Below are positions 8,468 to 16,814 of a stretch of 64,000 bases of DNA, one piece after another. Both the position numbers and the translations under genes were made by a program. The notes below the pieces were generated by a model. The model made no database searches. It worked only from the letters and a program-made list of their open reading frames with translations, and was not told the origin of the DNA. Origin of the DNA: Timonella corticicola (GTDB taxonomy: Bacteria; Actinomycetota; Actinomycetes; Actinomycetales; Cellulomonadaceae); contig NZ_JBHUOP010000001.1 in NCBI RefSeq assembly GCF_042683685.1, forward strand, positions 372,001 through 436,000, written 5' to 3'. Position 1 is the stretch's first letter. Every line of letters begins with the position of its first letter.

Positions 8468-10236
8468 TGGGCGCTACAACCCCAGAACACGTTCCAGGTC
8501 TGCGTAACGATCGCCAAACCCTTGGCCGTACTATCGTCAAGTGGATCACGTCAACTGACCACAAGACGATCGGGTACATGTACCTGATCGCATCGTTCAT
8601 CTTCTTCTGCATCGGTGGCCTGATGGCTCTTGTCATCCGCGCAGAACTCTTTGAGCCAGGCATCCAGATCGTTCAAAGCCTCGAACAGTACAACCAACTG
8701 TTCACCATGCATGGAACGATCATGCTGTTGCTCTTCGCAACACCGCTGTTCGCCGGATTTGCCAACTTCCTCGTACCACTGCAAATCGGTGCCCCAGACG
8801 TCGCGTTCCCACGCCTCAACGCCTTCGCGTTCTGGCTGTTCCTCTTCGGAGGACTCATCGCAAGCGCAGGCTTCTTCACCCGTGAAGGTGCAGCCTCCTT
8901 CGGCTGGTTCGCATACACGCCACTGTCATCCACCACCTACAGCCCTGGCTCGGGTGGGGACCTCTGGGTCTTTGGTCTGGCACTCGGTGGTTTCGGTACG
9001 ATCCTTGGTGGTGTCAACTTCATCACCACGATCATCACGATGCGTGCACCAGGTATGACGATGTTCCGCATGCCAATCTTCACGTGGAACACCCTCGTCA
9101 CCTCGATGCTCATCATCATGGCGTTCCCACCGCTCGCATCCGCGCTGTTTGCACTCGGCTCGGATCGTCGTCTCGGCTCGCAGATCTTCCTCCCCGAAAA
9201 CGGTGGGTCGATCCTGTGGCAGCACCTCTTCTGGTTCTTCGGACACCCCGAGGTGTACATCATCGCGCTACCGTTCTTCGGCATCGTCTCTGAGATCTTC
9301 CCAGTCTTCTCGCGTAAACCGATCTTCGGTTACAAGGGTCTGATCTACGCGACAATCGCCATCGCAGCGCTCTCCGTTACCGTGTGGGCTCACCACATGT
9401 ACGTCACCGGTGCGGTCATGCTCGACTTCTTCGCGTTCATGACCATGCTCATCGCGGTACCAACGGGCGTGAAGTTCTTCAACTGGATCGGAACCATGTG
9501 GCGTGGAAAGCTCACGTTCGAGACGCCGATGCTCTGGTCAATCGGATTCCTCGTGACCTTCCTCTTCGGTGGTCTGACCGGTGTGATCCTTTCGAGCCCA
9601 GCGATGGACTTCCAACTCTCCGACTCCTACTTCGTGGTGGCGCACTTCCACTACGTGGTCTTCGGAACCGTTGTGTTCGCAATGTTCGCGGGCTTCTACT
9701 TCTGGTGGCCGAAGTTCACCGGACGCATGCTCAACGAACGCCTTGGAAAGGTTCACTTCTGGCTGCTGTTCTTCGGCTTCCACGCGACCTTCCTTGTGCA
9801 GCACGTGCTCGGCGTCGAAGGCATGCCACGCCGTTACGCGGACTACCTGCAGGAAGACGGGTTCACATTCCTGAACCAGGTATCCACCGTAGGATCTTTC
9901 GTCCTCGCGGCATCCACCCTTCCATTCCTGTGGAACGTCTACATCACCTGGCGTAACGCGCCAAAGGTAGAGGTGGATGATCCATGGGGCTTCGGTGGAT
10001 CACTCGAATGGGCAACCTCATGCCCACCACCACGCCACAACTTCGTATCCCTTCCACGCATCCGTTCCGAACGCCCAGCCTACGACCTGCACCACCCAGA
10101 GGTTGCAGCGATGGACCACCCAGTAGCGCCGCAAACGCCACTGGACCACATCTATGGTGAGGCAGAGCGTACGGGCCAGGAAGAAGTTCTGGACCAGAAC
10201 CCCGAGTCGAATGACGACAGTGGAAAGGAGAACTGA
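8467..10236 (+). CDS. ctaD: Cytochrome c oxidase subunit I (aa3 type)
   Basis: Catalytic haem-copper subunit, 589 aa with twelve expected membrane helices. Low-spin haem a ligands are H82 (MHGTIM) and H395. CuB ligands are H260, H309 and H310, with the cross-linked Tyr Y264 in GHPEVY. H393 in VAHFHY binds haem a3. The HPEVY tyrosine and the presence of D- and K-channel residues mark an A-type oxidase. The C-terminal 70 residues are a soluble tail typical of actinobacteria. The start overlaps the ctaC stop by one base. Confidence 0.97.
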   Translation: MGATTPEHVPGLRNDRQTLGRTIVKWITSTDHKTIGYMYLIASFIFFCIGGLMALVIRAELFEPGIQIVQSLEQYNQLFTMHGTIMLLLFATPLFAGFANFLVPLQIGAPDVAFPRLNAFAFWLFLFGGLIASAGFFTREGAASFGWFAYTPLSSTTYSPGSGGDLWVFGLALGGFGTILGGVNFITTIITMRAPGMTMFRMPIFTWNTLVTSMLIIMAFPPLASALFALGSDRRLGSQIFLPENGGSILWQHLFWFFGHPEVYIIALPFFGIVSEIFPVFSRKPIFGYKGLIYATIAIAALSVTVWAHHMYVTGAVMLDFFAFMTMLIAVPTGVKFFNWIGTMWRGKLTFETPMLWSIGFLVTFLFGGLTGVILSSPAMDFQLSDSYFVVAHFHYVVFGTVVFAMFAGFYFWWPKFTGRMLNERLGKVHFWLLFFGFHATFLVQHVLGVEGMPRRYADYLQEDGFTFLNQVSTVGSFVLAASTLPFLWNVYITWRNAPKVEVDDPWGFGGSLEWATSCPPPRHNFVSLPRIRSERPAYDLHHPEVAAMDHPVAPQTPLDHIYGEAERTGQEEVLDQNPESNDDSGKEN

Positions 10237-10238
10237 GC

Positions 10239-10640
10239 ATGAAGATCGAGGCAAACCTCTTTAACCTTCTGATCCCGTTCTTCATCGTGATCGCAGTGAT
10301 CTACGGGTTCATGACCGATTGGAACGAATGGGTTGGTTTCACCTGTTTGATCCTCACCGCCGGTCTTGTGTTCATGGTGGGTGTGTATCTCTCACTCGTA
10401 GCTCGTCGGATTGACCCACGTCCATCCGATGACCCCGAAGGCGAAATCGCTCAAGGTGCAGGGCCCTACGGCTTCTTCTCACCTTGGAGTTGGTGGCCAA
10501 TCGTTCTCGCCGGTGCAGCATCGATCTGCTTCCTTGGTGTTGCGATCGGCTGGTGGATCTTCGGAGTCGGCGCCGTACTGGGGGTTATCGCTCTGGTGGG
10601 CTGGGTATTCGAGTACTCACGCGGAATCCACTCGCACTGA
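10239..10640 (+). CDS. ctaF: Cytochrome c oxidase subunit IV, actinobacterial (CtaF)
   Basis: Small accessory subunit found in actinobacterial aa3 oxidases, 133 aa with four hydrophobic helices (about 8-25, 32-53, 83-103 and 106-122). The motif DDPEGEIAQGAGPYGFFSPWSWWP in the middle loop is the family's hallmark and links helices two and three. It begins two bases after the ctaD stop, within the same operon, with GGAAAGGAG as ribosome site. A strong terminator follows. It is needed for assembly or stability of the oxidase in this phylum; no catalytic residues are expected. Confidence 0.93.
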   Translation: MKIEANLFNLLIPFFIVIAVIYGFMTDWNEWVGFTCLILTAGLVFMVGVYLSLVARRIDPRPSDDPEGEIAQGAGPYGFFSPWSWWPIVLAGAASICFLGVAIGWWIFGVGAVLGVIALVGWVFEYSRGIHSH

Positions 10641-10664
10641 TCTGAGGCCGCTTTCACACTCGAC

Positions 10665-10710
10665 AGATGGGAGGGCCTCCCCGGACGTTTCCGGGGAGGC
10701 CCTCCCATCT
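10665..10710 (+). terminator. Terminator of ctaCDF operon
   Basis: A very strong GC-rich hairpin with 21-bp arms around a 3-4 base loop, followed by a T-rich stretch. It ends the plus-strand oxidase operon. Confidence 0.92.
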
Positions 10711-11082
10711 CTATTTCCTTTTGGCGGCTGGTCGGACTAGGGGCAGACGTGTCCCCGCAGCCCTTACCACCCAAGGTCTACAACCAAGCTCATCCACACG
10801 TTTTGGCCGTTAGCCTCTACTTCGAAAGTTCACGCGCGTCCACTACACATGGCCTGCGGGAACTGTTCCCAGATCAAGCTCTATGCCTCTAGCTCTACCA
10901 AAACCAGGCTTCGACGTTGCGACATTTTCTGGCGATATCGCCGACACAGCCGCAACGTCGGGGCATTGGTCGTGAGCCCGGGCCGGAGTAGGAACTTAGA
11001 TGCACAGTGAGCCCAGAAGACAGGGAACGTTAAGCGGGCAAGTATGTGGAAAGCCCTCTAACCGATACCTAGGAGAAACGAA
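10711..11082. other. Gene-free stretch between ctaF and sodA terminators
   Basis: About 370 bases with no credible ORF, tRNA or known RNA family that I can recognise. It lies between the facing terminators of ctaF and sodA. Its one notable feature is the nested palindrome at 10912-10960, listed separately. Confidence 0.5.
10912..10960. repeat. Nested palindrome in intergenic region
   Basis: Perfect 10-bp arms (CGACGTTGCG at 10912-10921 and its complement at 10951-10960) enclose a perfect 12-bp palindrome GGCGATATCGCC (10931-10942). The symmetry is off-centre by a few bases. No adjoining gene explains it, and no T-run follows, so it is not an ordinary terminator. Confidence 0.6.
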
Positions 11083-11114
11083 AGAGGGCCCCTGAATGGT
11101 TTCAGGAGCCCTCT
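11083..11114 (-). terminator. Terminator of sodA
   Basis: A 14-bp stem with one mismatch (11083-11096 with 11101-11114). On the minus strand it is followed by TTTCGTTTC. It lies 67 bases past the sodA stop. Confidence 0.8.
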
Positions 11115-11180
11115 AGGCGCTTCTGTTAGGGTCATTTCTGGCCGATAAACCCTCTCAGGCAGGCGTTTATGCGCGCGTCA

Positions 11181-11804
11181 TCACGCAGGAAGGATAAGCC
11201 CAGCGGTCTGGGTGCGTGCACGGGCGAAACGTTCGCCTGCATCCTTCCAGTTAACGATGTTCCACCATGCGGTGACATAGTCTGCACGCACGTTCTGGTA
11301 GTCGAGGTAGTACGCGTGCTCCCATACGTCAAGAAGGACGATTGGGGTCAGGCCCAGTGGGATGTTTCCCTGCTGGTCGTACAACTGGACGATGATGAGC
11401 CTCGAGCCTACGGAGTCCCATGCGAGGATTGCCCAGCCGGAACCCTGAACGCCCGCGGCAACAGCAGCGAAGTGCTTCTTAAAGGCCTCGAAGGAGCCGA
11501 ACTGCTCATCGATTGCAGCCGCCAAGTCGCCCTCAGGCTCGCCACCCTCAGGGGAGAGGTTCGCCCAGAACGCGGTGTGGTTTACGTGTCCACCAAGGTT
11601 GAAGGCGAGGTTCTTTTCGATCTGGTTGATCGCCGAGAAGTCACTCTTTTCACGTGCTTCCTCGAGTTGCTCGAGTGCGGTGTTGGCACCGGTGACATAT
11701 GCGTTGTGGTGCTTCGAGTGGTGCAACTCCATGATGCGACCGGAGATGTGTGGCTCAAGAGCGCCGTAATCGTAAGAAAGTTCTGGCAGCGTGTACACAG
11801 CCAT
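11181..11804 (-). CDS. sodA: Superoxide dismutase, Fe/Mn family
   Basis: Cytosolic superoxide dismutase of 207 aa, converting superoxide to oxygen and hydrogen peroxide. Metal ligands are H28 (ELHHSKHH), H76 (GGHVNHT), D159 and H163 (DVWEHAYYLDY). An outer-sphere Gln in YDQQGN is the usual manganese-type position, so Mn or cambialistic use is likely. The frame extends five codons upstream, but the ATG at 11804 follows a good ribosome site (GGAGGT) and gives the standard MAVYTLPEL start. It is a single gene with its own terminator, lying between the two respiratory operons. Confidence 0.95.
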   Translation of the reverse strand: MAVYTLPELSYDYGALEPHISGRIMELHHSKHHNAYVTGANTALEQLEEAREKSDFSAINQIEKNLAFNLGGHVNHTAFWANLSPEGGEPEGDLAAAIDEQFGSFEAFKKHFAAVAAGVQGSGWAILAWDSVGSRLIIVQLYDQQGNIPLGLTPIVLLDVWEHAYYLDYQNVRADYVTAWWNIVNWKDAGERFARARTQTAGLILPA

Positions 11805-11830
11805 ACCCTGTACCTCCAACTAGTGGTGTC

Positions 11831-11848
11831 TTCGATCGGTTGATCGAA
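11831..11848. promoter_or_regulatory. Operator-like palindrome upstream of sodA
   Basis: Perfect inverted repeat TTCGATC-N4-GATCGAA, 27 bases before the sodA start. Its position between the likely promoter and the ribosome site suggests a repressor site or an mRNA hairpin. Confidence 0.45.
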
Positions 11849-11867
11849 CGATCTTTAGTTACAACAA

Positions 11868-11922
11868 GGAGGCCCGCGATCCATTCCCACGAAATTCGTA
11901 AGAAACTGGATCGCGGGCCTCC
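11868..11922 (-). terminator. Terminator of ctaE-qcrCAB operon
   Basis: Perfect 16-bp GC-rich arms (11868-11883 and 11907-11922) with a 23-base loop. On the minus strand it is followed by TTGTTGT. It lies about 90 bases past the qcrB stop. Confidence 0.75.
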
Positions 11923-12012
11923 TGGCAACCTTGCCTCCAAACTACTTGAAGGCGTCGGTCGCGTCCAACGTTCGAGCGTTTATTAACCTAATGGCTAACA
12001 TAACGCCGCATG

Positions 12013-13620
12013 TTAGTGGCCACCCTCGTGGTGGTCGTCCGAGAGTTCGGATGGACGTACTGGCTCAACGCGGTCCTCGTAGAAGAACCTCGAGAGTTTC
12101 TGCCAGCGACGATCAGCCTTGTATCCCTTACGGCGGACGCCGCGCGAGTCTTCGGCTGGTTCAATCTCAAGTGGCGCGTGGGCGTCGTAGTTGACGCGCA
12201 GCCAGCGCTCCTGCTCGTTGAGCGGGGTGTGAACCTCAATGGTCTCACCACTTGCAAACTGGTAGACGTTACCGGATTCGTGTCCGTGCAGCACGAGTTC
12301 GCGGTCCTTGCGCTGTAGCGACAAGCAGATGCGCTTGGTGATCCAGAACGTCACCACTGGGAGGACGAACAATAGGATACGCAGCGCCCACGTGATCGAG
12401 TTCAGCGACATGTGGAAGTGGGTTGCAACGAGGTCATTGGAACCTGCCACCGCAAGAACTATGAATGCGGACAGGAATGCCACGCCGAGAGCCGTACGGG
12501 TCGGCACGTTACGTGGACGATCCAATACGTGGTGCTCGCGCTTGTCGTTGGTTACACGTGCTTCAACGAACGGATAAACGGCGAGGAACGTAAACAGCAG
12601 ACCTGGTACGACCACCGCAGGAATCAGGATGTTCAACGAAAGGGTGTAGCCAGCGATGACGTACTCGGTCTGACCGGGCATCAGTCGCAGGGAGCCTTCG
12701 AGGAACAGCATGTACCAGTCAGGTTGCGCGCCCGCGGAGACAGGGGACGGGTCGTAGGGGCCGTAGTTCCACACGTTGTTGATTGCCATGGTTCCACCCA
12801 TGAGGGCGAGAACGCCGAAGACGATGAAGAAGAATCCACCGGCCTTCGCAACGTAGACAGGGAACAATGGGAAACCCACGACGTTCTTGTCGGTACGGCC
12901 ACCACCCGGGTACTGGGTGTGCTTGTGGAGGACCACGAACAACAGGTGCAGTGCGATCAGTGAAATGATCAGTGCAGGCACAACCATCACGTGCAGAGAG
13001 AACAGACGAGGGATGATGTGCTCGCCTGGGAATTCTCCACCGAAGATGAAGTAGGACATGTATGACCCGATGATCGGAATCGACTTCACAACACCGTCGG
13101 TGATACGCAGACCGTTACCGGACAGAACATCATCTGGCAGCGAGTAACCGGTGAAGCCTGCCAGGAGGCCCAGGATCATCAGCAGGAAGCCGACCATCCA
13201 GTTGAGCTCACGTGGCTTGCGGAACGCACCGGTGAAGAAGACGCGCATCATGTGGGTCACGATGGAAGCCATGAACAGCAGTGCGGCCCAGTGGTGTACC
13301 TGACGCATCAGGAGTCCACCTGGCACCTCGTAGGAGGTGTACAGAGTGGATGCGAAGGCCTCGGACATGAGGCGCCCGTCCATCGATGCGATAGGGCCGT
13401 GGTAGGTGACAAGGCTCATCGACGGAACGAAGAACATGGTCAGGAAGAATCCCGAGACGAGCAGCACGATGAACGAGTACAGCGCTATCTCACCCAGGAG
13501 GAATGACCAGTGGTCAGGGAAAACCTTACGAGCAAATCCCTTGACCGCTACTGCAATGTTGGTCCGCTGGTCTAGGTAGTCTCCGGCAGCGGCTGCCTTC
13601 TTGGCGGTAGGTGTTGTCAC
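12013..13620 (-). CDS. qcrB: Cytochrome bc1 complex cytochrome b subunit
   Basis: Membrane subunit of menaquinol:cytochrome c reductase, 535 aa. Four haem-b ligands are visible: H109 or H110 (RQVHHWAALL), H123 (THMMR), H210 (SLHVMVVP) and H225 (ALHLLF). The quinol-oxidation motif is PDWY (the phylum's variant of PEWY) in AGAQPDWYMLF. The C-terminal extension of over 100 soluble residues after the last helix is typical of actinobacterial QcrB. Its ATG overlaps the qcrA stop by 4 bases, showing translational coupling. The histidine- and charge-rich tail ends just before the operon terminator. Confidence 0.96.
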   Translation of the reverse strand: MTTPTAKKAAAAGDYLDQRTNIAVAVKGFARKVFPDHWSFLLGEIALYSFIVLLVSGFFLTMFFVPSMSLVTYHGPIASMDGRLMSEAFASTLYTSYEVPGGLLMRQVHHWAALLFMASIVTHMMRVFFTGAFRKPRELNWMVGFLLMILGLLAGFTGYSLPDDVLSGNGLRITDGVVKSIPIIGSYMSYFIFGGEFPGEHIIPRLFSLHVMVVPALIISLIALHLLFVVLHKHTQYPGGGRTDKNVVGFPLFPVYVAKAGGFFFIVFGVLALMGGTMAINNVWNYGPYDPSPVSAGAQPDWYMLFLEGSLRLMPGQTEYVIAGYTLSLNILIPAVVVPGLLFTFLAVYPFVEARVTNDKREHHVLDRPRNVPTRTALGVAFLSAFIVLAVAGSNDLVATHFHMSLNSITWALRILLFVLPVVTFWITKRICLSLQRKDRELVLHGHESGNVYQFASGETIEVHTPLNEQERWLRVNYDAHAPLEIEPAEDSRGVRRKGYKADRRWQKLSRFFYEDRVEPVRPSELSDDHHEGGH

Positions 13621-14645
13621 TTGAGACGCTCCCAGTAGCTAGGACCGATAGGTTCATTGAAGTCGTCCTGTGCGATCAGGTAGCCCTCGTCATCGACGGT
13701 GATTGGCAACTGAGGCAGTGCACGCTTTGCCGGACCGAACACAACCTTTGCGCCGTCAGCTACGTCGAACGTGGACTGGTGGCATGGGCACAGAAGGTGG
13801 TGTGTCTGTTGCTCGTAGAGAGCCACGGGGCAGCCAACGTGGGTGCAGATCTTGGAGTAGGCGACGATTCCGTCGTAGCTCCAGGACTTGCGCTCCTCTG
13901 TTTCCTTGAGGTCTTTGGGGTCGAGGCGCACGAGGAGGACAACGGCCTTTGCCTTCTCGGTGATCCAGTGGTGGGACGAACGCTCTTCTTCGGTTGCCTC
14001 AGGAATGATGTGCACAACGGAACCGAGAGTGACATCGGAGGCCTTGAGTGGGCGTCCGTTCGGGTCCGTGGTCAGACGCGTGCCCCGCTTCCAGATGGTG
14101 TGACGGAACTTGGACACATCCCAGTCTCCACCCACCGAGGAAACCAGTGGCACGGCGATGGTCAGTGGGAACAGGGCGAGTGCCGTGATCATCGTTCCCT
14201 TCAGAACGGTACGGCGCTCAATGTTTGCGTCCTTGACACCCTGGGTCAGCTCTGCAACTGCTGCTTCGCGGTCTTCAGGCGTGGACTCAAGGGGGTGACG
14301 CTCATCCACGACCTCATGGTCGGACATGAGGGCCTTGGCCCAGTGAACTGCTGCGGTACCGATGCCGAGCAGCGCGAAACCGATGGAGAGTCCGAGCGCG
14401 AGATTGGCGTTGCGTACAGACTCGGTGGTGCCCTCTGGACGGATTGCGAAGAAAACCACGATCGAGGCGATCGTACCGATGATCGAGATCAGGAAGAGGA
14501 TCGAGACCTGAAGTTCAGCGCGCTTGGCGGCCTTCGGATCCTTGTCGCTCATCCGCTCTTTGTGCTCAGGTAGGCCCGGGTCAACAAAGCGGTCTGCGAG
14601 GAGGTCTACCCCTGAGTCGACGTGGCTCTTGTTCTGTTCACTCAT
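13617..14645 (-). CDS. qcrA: Cytochrome bc1 complex Rieske iron-sulfur subunit
   Basis: High-potential 2Fe-2S subunit of the bc1 complex, 342 aa. Cluster ligands are C267 and H269 (CTHVGC) and C286 and H289 (CPCH), with C272 and C288 as the disulfide pair. There are three membrane helices (about 46-68, 83-103 and 147-168). A twin-arginine motif ERRTVLKG (143-150) precedes the third, as in other actinobacterial Rieske proteins whose last helix is inserted by Tat. It overlaps qcrC upstream and qcrB downstream by 4 bases each. Confidence 0.96.
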   Translation of the reverse strand: MSEQNKSHVDSGVDLLADRFVDPGLPEHKERMSDKDPKAAKRAELQVSILFLISIIGTIASIVVFFAIRPEGTTESVRNANLALGLSIGFALLGIGTAAVHWAKALMSDHEVVDERHPLESTPEDREAAVAELTQGVKDANIERRTVLKGTMITALALFPLTIAVPLVSSVGGDWDVSKFRHTIWKRGTRLTTDPNGRPLKASDVTLGSVVHIIPEATEEERSSHHWITEKAKAVVLLVRLDPKDLKETEERKSWSYDGIVAYSKICTHVGCPVALYEQQTHHLLCPCHQSTFDVADGAKVVFGPAKRALPQLPITVDDEGYLIAQDDFNEPIGPSYWERLK

Positions 14646-15421
14646 GAGGATTTAGCTCCAATCCATACGGCGAATCCGATGAGCACGCCCATTCCGACGA
14701 CCCATACCCAGACACCCTCGGAAACTGGTCCGAGCGAGCCGAGGCCGAGTCCACCGGCGGATCCGTCACGCTGCTCTACGACGTAGGCGATGATGTCGCG
14801 CTTCTCTTCTGGGGTCAGCGTCGCGTCGTTGAAGACCGGCATCGACTGAGGGCCAGTGAGCATCGCCTCGTAGAGGTGGGTTGGAGTGGTGTCCCAGAGG
14901 GCAGGAGCGAACTTTCCCTCGGAAAGCGCACCACCGGCACCGACAGCGTTGTGGCACATCGCGCAGTTGGTTGCGAACAGCGCGGCACCGCTTGCTGCGT
15001 CACCGAGTTCTGGGTCAACGGCGTCTGCGGATGGAATGGAGGGGCCAGGGCCGAGAGAAGCCACATACGCGGACAACTGACGTGTCTGGGTTTCGTCCAT
15101 CTGTACTGGCTTGGCCGGCGCCTGAGGCGCAGTGGACTGCATGGGCATGCGTCCGGTGCCTACCTGGAAGTCAACGGCTGCAGCACCGACACCGATCAGC
15201 GAAGGAACGGTATCGGTTCCTTCTGCGTCTGGTCCGTGGCAGGTTGCGCAGTTGGCCAAGAAGAGCTTTCGACCCTCTTCAATATCTTGAGTTGTCGCAG
15301 TATCCGCGCTGGCCGAGCTTGGTGCGAACGCTGCGTAAGCAGCGCCGACAACAAGCAGCGCGAACATAACGAGCACCACCGGCATGAAGCGGTGGTGTCG
15401 GCGGGCAGCGAGTGCCTTCAC
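14642..15421 (-). CDS. qcrC: Cytochrome bc1 complex dihaem cytochrome c subunit
   Basis: Membrane-anchored dihaem cytochrome c (cytochrome cc) that wires the bc1 complex directly to the aa3 oxidase, replacing a soluble cytochrome c. The 259-aa protein has an N-terminal helix (about 12-32) and haem motifs CATCH (58-62) and CAMCH (153-157). The C-terminal anchor is about 230-254. Likely axial methionines are in GRMPMQ and PQSMPVF. The start is GTG at 15421. The gene begins 89 bases after the ctaE stop and overlaps qcrA by 4 bases. Confidence 0.96.
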   Translation of the reverse strand: MKALAARRHHRFMPVVLVMFALLVVGAAYAAFAPSSASADTATTQDIEEGRKLFLANCATCHGPDAEGTDTVPSLIGVGAAAVDFQVGTGRMPMQSTAPQAPAKPVQMDETQTRQLSAYVASLGPGPSIPSADAVDPELGDAASGAALFATNCAMCHNAVGAGGALSEGKFAPALWDTTPTHLYEAMLTGPQSMPVFNDATLTPEEKRDIIAYVVEQRDGSAGGLGLGSLGPVSEGVWVWVVGMGVLIGFAVWIGAKSS

Positions 15422-15470
15422 GAATCGATCCTCGTCTCGCTATGGGGGGGATGAGTGGTTAGTGCGGTTG

Positions 15471-15484
15471 AGCACTCGAGTGCT
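15471..15484. repeat. 14-bp perfect palindrome between ctaE and qcrC
   Basis: AGCACTCGAGTGCT, with no spacer, in the 89-base gap between ctaE and qcrC and about 50 bases before the qcrC start. It could be an operator for an internal promoter or an mRNA stem. Confidence 0.4.
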
Positions 15485-15510
15485 GCTATGCGCTCCAGTG
15501 CTTGTTCCTG

Positions 15511-16152
15511 CTACTGCAGGATGTAGATGGCGATGAATAGGCCAACCCACACAACATCGACAAAGTGCCAGTAGTAGGACATGACGATGGAGGTGGTTGC
15601 TTCATGGTGTCCGAACTTCTTCGCGGAGAACGAACGGCCAAGAAGGAACAGGAATGCGAACAGTCCGCCGAGGACGTGGAGTCCGTGGAAGCCTGTGGCC
15701 AAGAAGAATACGGATCCGAATGGGTTGTTCGAGATGGTCAGGCCGTGGGACACGAGCTCTGCGTATTCGAAGACTTGGAGTGCGATGAAGACGCTACCCA
15801 TGATGAAGGTCAGAGTGATCCACTCGTTCATGCCCCACTTGGTGACCTGGAAGAGCGAGCCAGAACGCACTGGCTGGAAGCGCTCCGCCGCCTTGACGCC
15901 TGCTTCGCAGACGAAGGATGAGGCAACCAGGATGAGCGTGTTCACGGCGGCGAACGGCACGTTCAGGTGGCTTACGCCCTCGCTCCACTGCTCAGCCGGA
16001 ATCGTGGCACGGATGGTGAAGTACATCGCGAAGAGACCCGCGAAGAACATGAGTTCGCTCGAGAGCCACACGATGGTTCCAACCGACACTGGGTTCGGAC
16101 GGTTCACAGTTACGTGATGTTGTGCTTTTGGAGAAGCAGTTACAGTCGACAC
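15511..16152 (-). CDS. ctaE: Cytochrome c oxidase subunit III
   Basis: Integral subunit of the aa3 oxidase, 213 aa, without catalytic metals. Five hydrophobic helices are visible. Family motifs are WLSSELMFFAGLFAMYF near 29, NEWITLTFIMGSVFIALQ near 109, and HGLHVLGGL and YYWHFVDVVWVGLF at the end. The start is GTG at 16152; a CATAAT box lies 7 bases upstream, so the transcript may be leaderless. It is the first gene of the ctaE-qcrC-qcrA-qcrB operon, the standard actinobacterial order, separate from ctaCDF. Confidence 0.95.
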   Translation of the reverse strand: MSTVTASPKAQHHVTVNRPNPVSVGTIVWLSSELMFFAGLFAMYFTIRATIPAEQWSEGVSHLNVPFAAVNTLILVASSFVCEAGVKAAERFQPVRSGSLFQVTKWGMNEWITLTFIMGSVFIALQVFEYAELVSHGLTISNNPFGSVFFLATGFHGLHVLGGLFAFLFLLGRSFSAKKFGHHEATTSIVMSYYWHFVDVVWVGLFIAIYILQ

Positions 16153-16159
16153 AAGGTCA

Positions 16160-16165
16160 ATTATG
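16160..16165 (-). promoter_or_regulatory. -10 box of ctaE operon
   Basis: The complement reads CATAAT, ending 7 bases before the GTG start of ctaE. No ribosome site is present in the gap. Confidence 0.4.
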
Positions 16166-16397
16166 GCTGATGTTTGGCTCTGGGTGGGTCCAAAGACCCA
16201 GTATTTCGCGGGTTGAATCTCACAATCTGCAACGTTTTGATAAAACTCGCCGCTCCTTGTGACGAATCAAAAACAAGTGTCACTAAACTTGACCGGGTTG
16301 TGGGCTTCAGTCCTTGCTGAGCGCCAGCATCTGAGATAGTGATATTGGTAGCAGCGCCGCTCGCGCTGACCCCTCGATAAGTGAACGTGAGGTTGCA

Positions 16398-16814
16398 ATG
16401 ACCAGCACCCCCGGGGCTAAAGGTCCCCTTTCTGTCCTGCTGTACTCGAACGACTCAGATGTGCGCGCGCATGTGCGTAATGCGCTGGGCGACGACGTAG
16501 ACGGGGTGGAGATTCGATGGCAGGATACTGCGACCTTCGGTGCGCTTGACGAACTTGTGAAGAACCAGAGGTTTGACCTGATCATTCTCGACGGTGAAAC
16601 GCACAAGGTCGGCGGTATGGGAGTTGCTCGCGAGTTGAAGAACTCCGTATATGACTGCCCGCCAATCCTGCTGCTGACTGGGCGCGCCCAGGATGCATGG
16701 CTCGCGTCGTGGTCGTTGGCCGATGGGGCTGTTCCGCGTCCACTTGACGCGTTTGAGTTGCAGGATGCTGTGCGTTCGCTGCTCACACAAGATGTGGTTG
16801 TCGCGGAACGCTGA
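16398..16814 (+). CDS. Receiver-like (response-regulator fold) protein
   Basis: 138 aa with the layout of a lone CheY-type receiver: strand 1 SVLLYSND near residue 12, strand 3 FDLIILDGE with a possible phospho-acceptor Asp, strand 4 PPILLLTGR (Thr at the conserved Thr/Ser site), and a final PRPLDAFEL that takes the place of the usual K-P. The acidic pocket is reduced and the conserved Lys is replaced by Arg, so phosphorylation is doubtful. Its stop overlaps the trpD start (TGATG), so the two are co-translated. Function is unknown. Confidence 0.65.
   Translation: MTSTPGAKGPLSVLLYSNDSDVRAHVRNALGDDVDGVEIRWQDTATFGALDELVKNQRFDLIILDGETHKVGGMGVARELKNSVYDCPPILLLTGRAQDAWLASWSLADGAVPRPLDAFELQDAVRSLLTQDVVVAER

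Noticed and set aside
10711..11082. Possible tRNA or known small RNA
   Set aside because: I looked for a cloverleaf with a T-loop and CCA-like end and for common RNA families, and found none.
13611..14573. 320-codon open frame opposite qcrA
   Set aside because: It is antisense to the well-supported Rieske gene and has no family motifs; the high-GC third-position bias of qcrA creates it.
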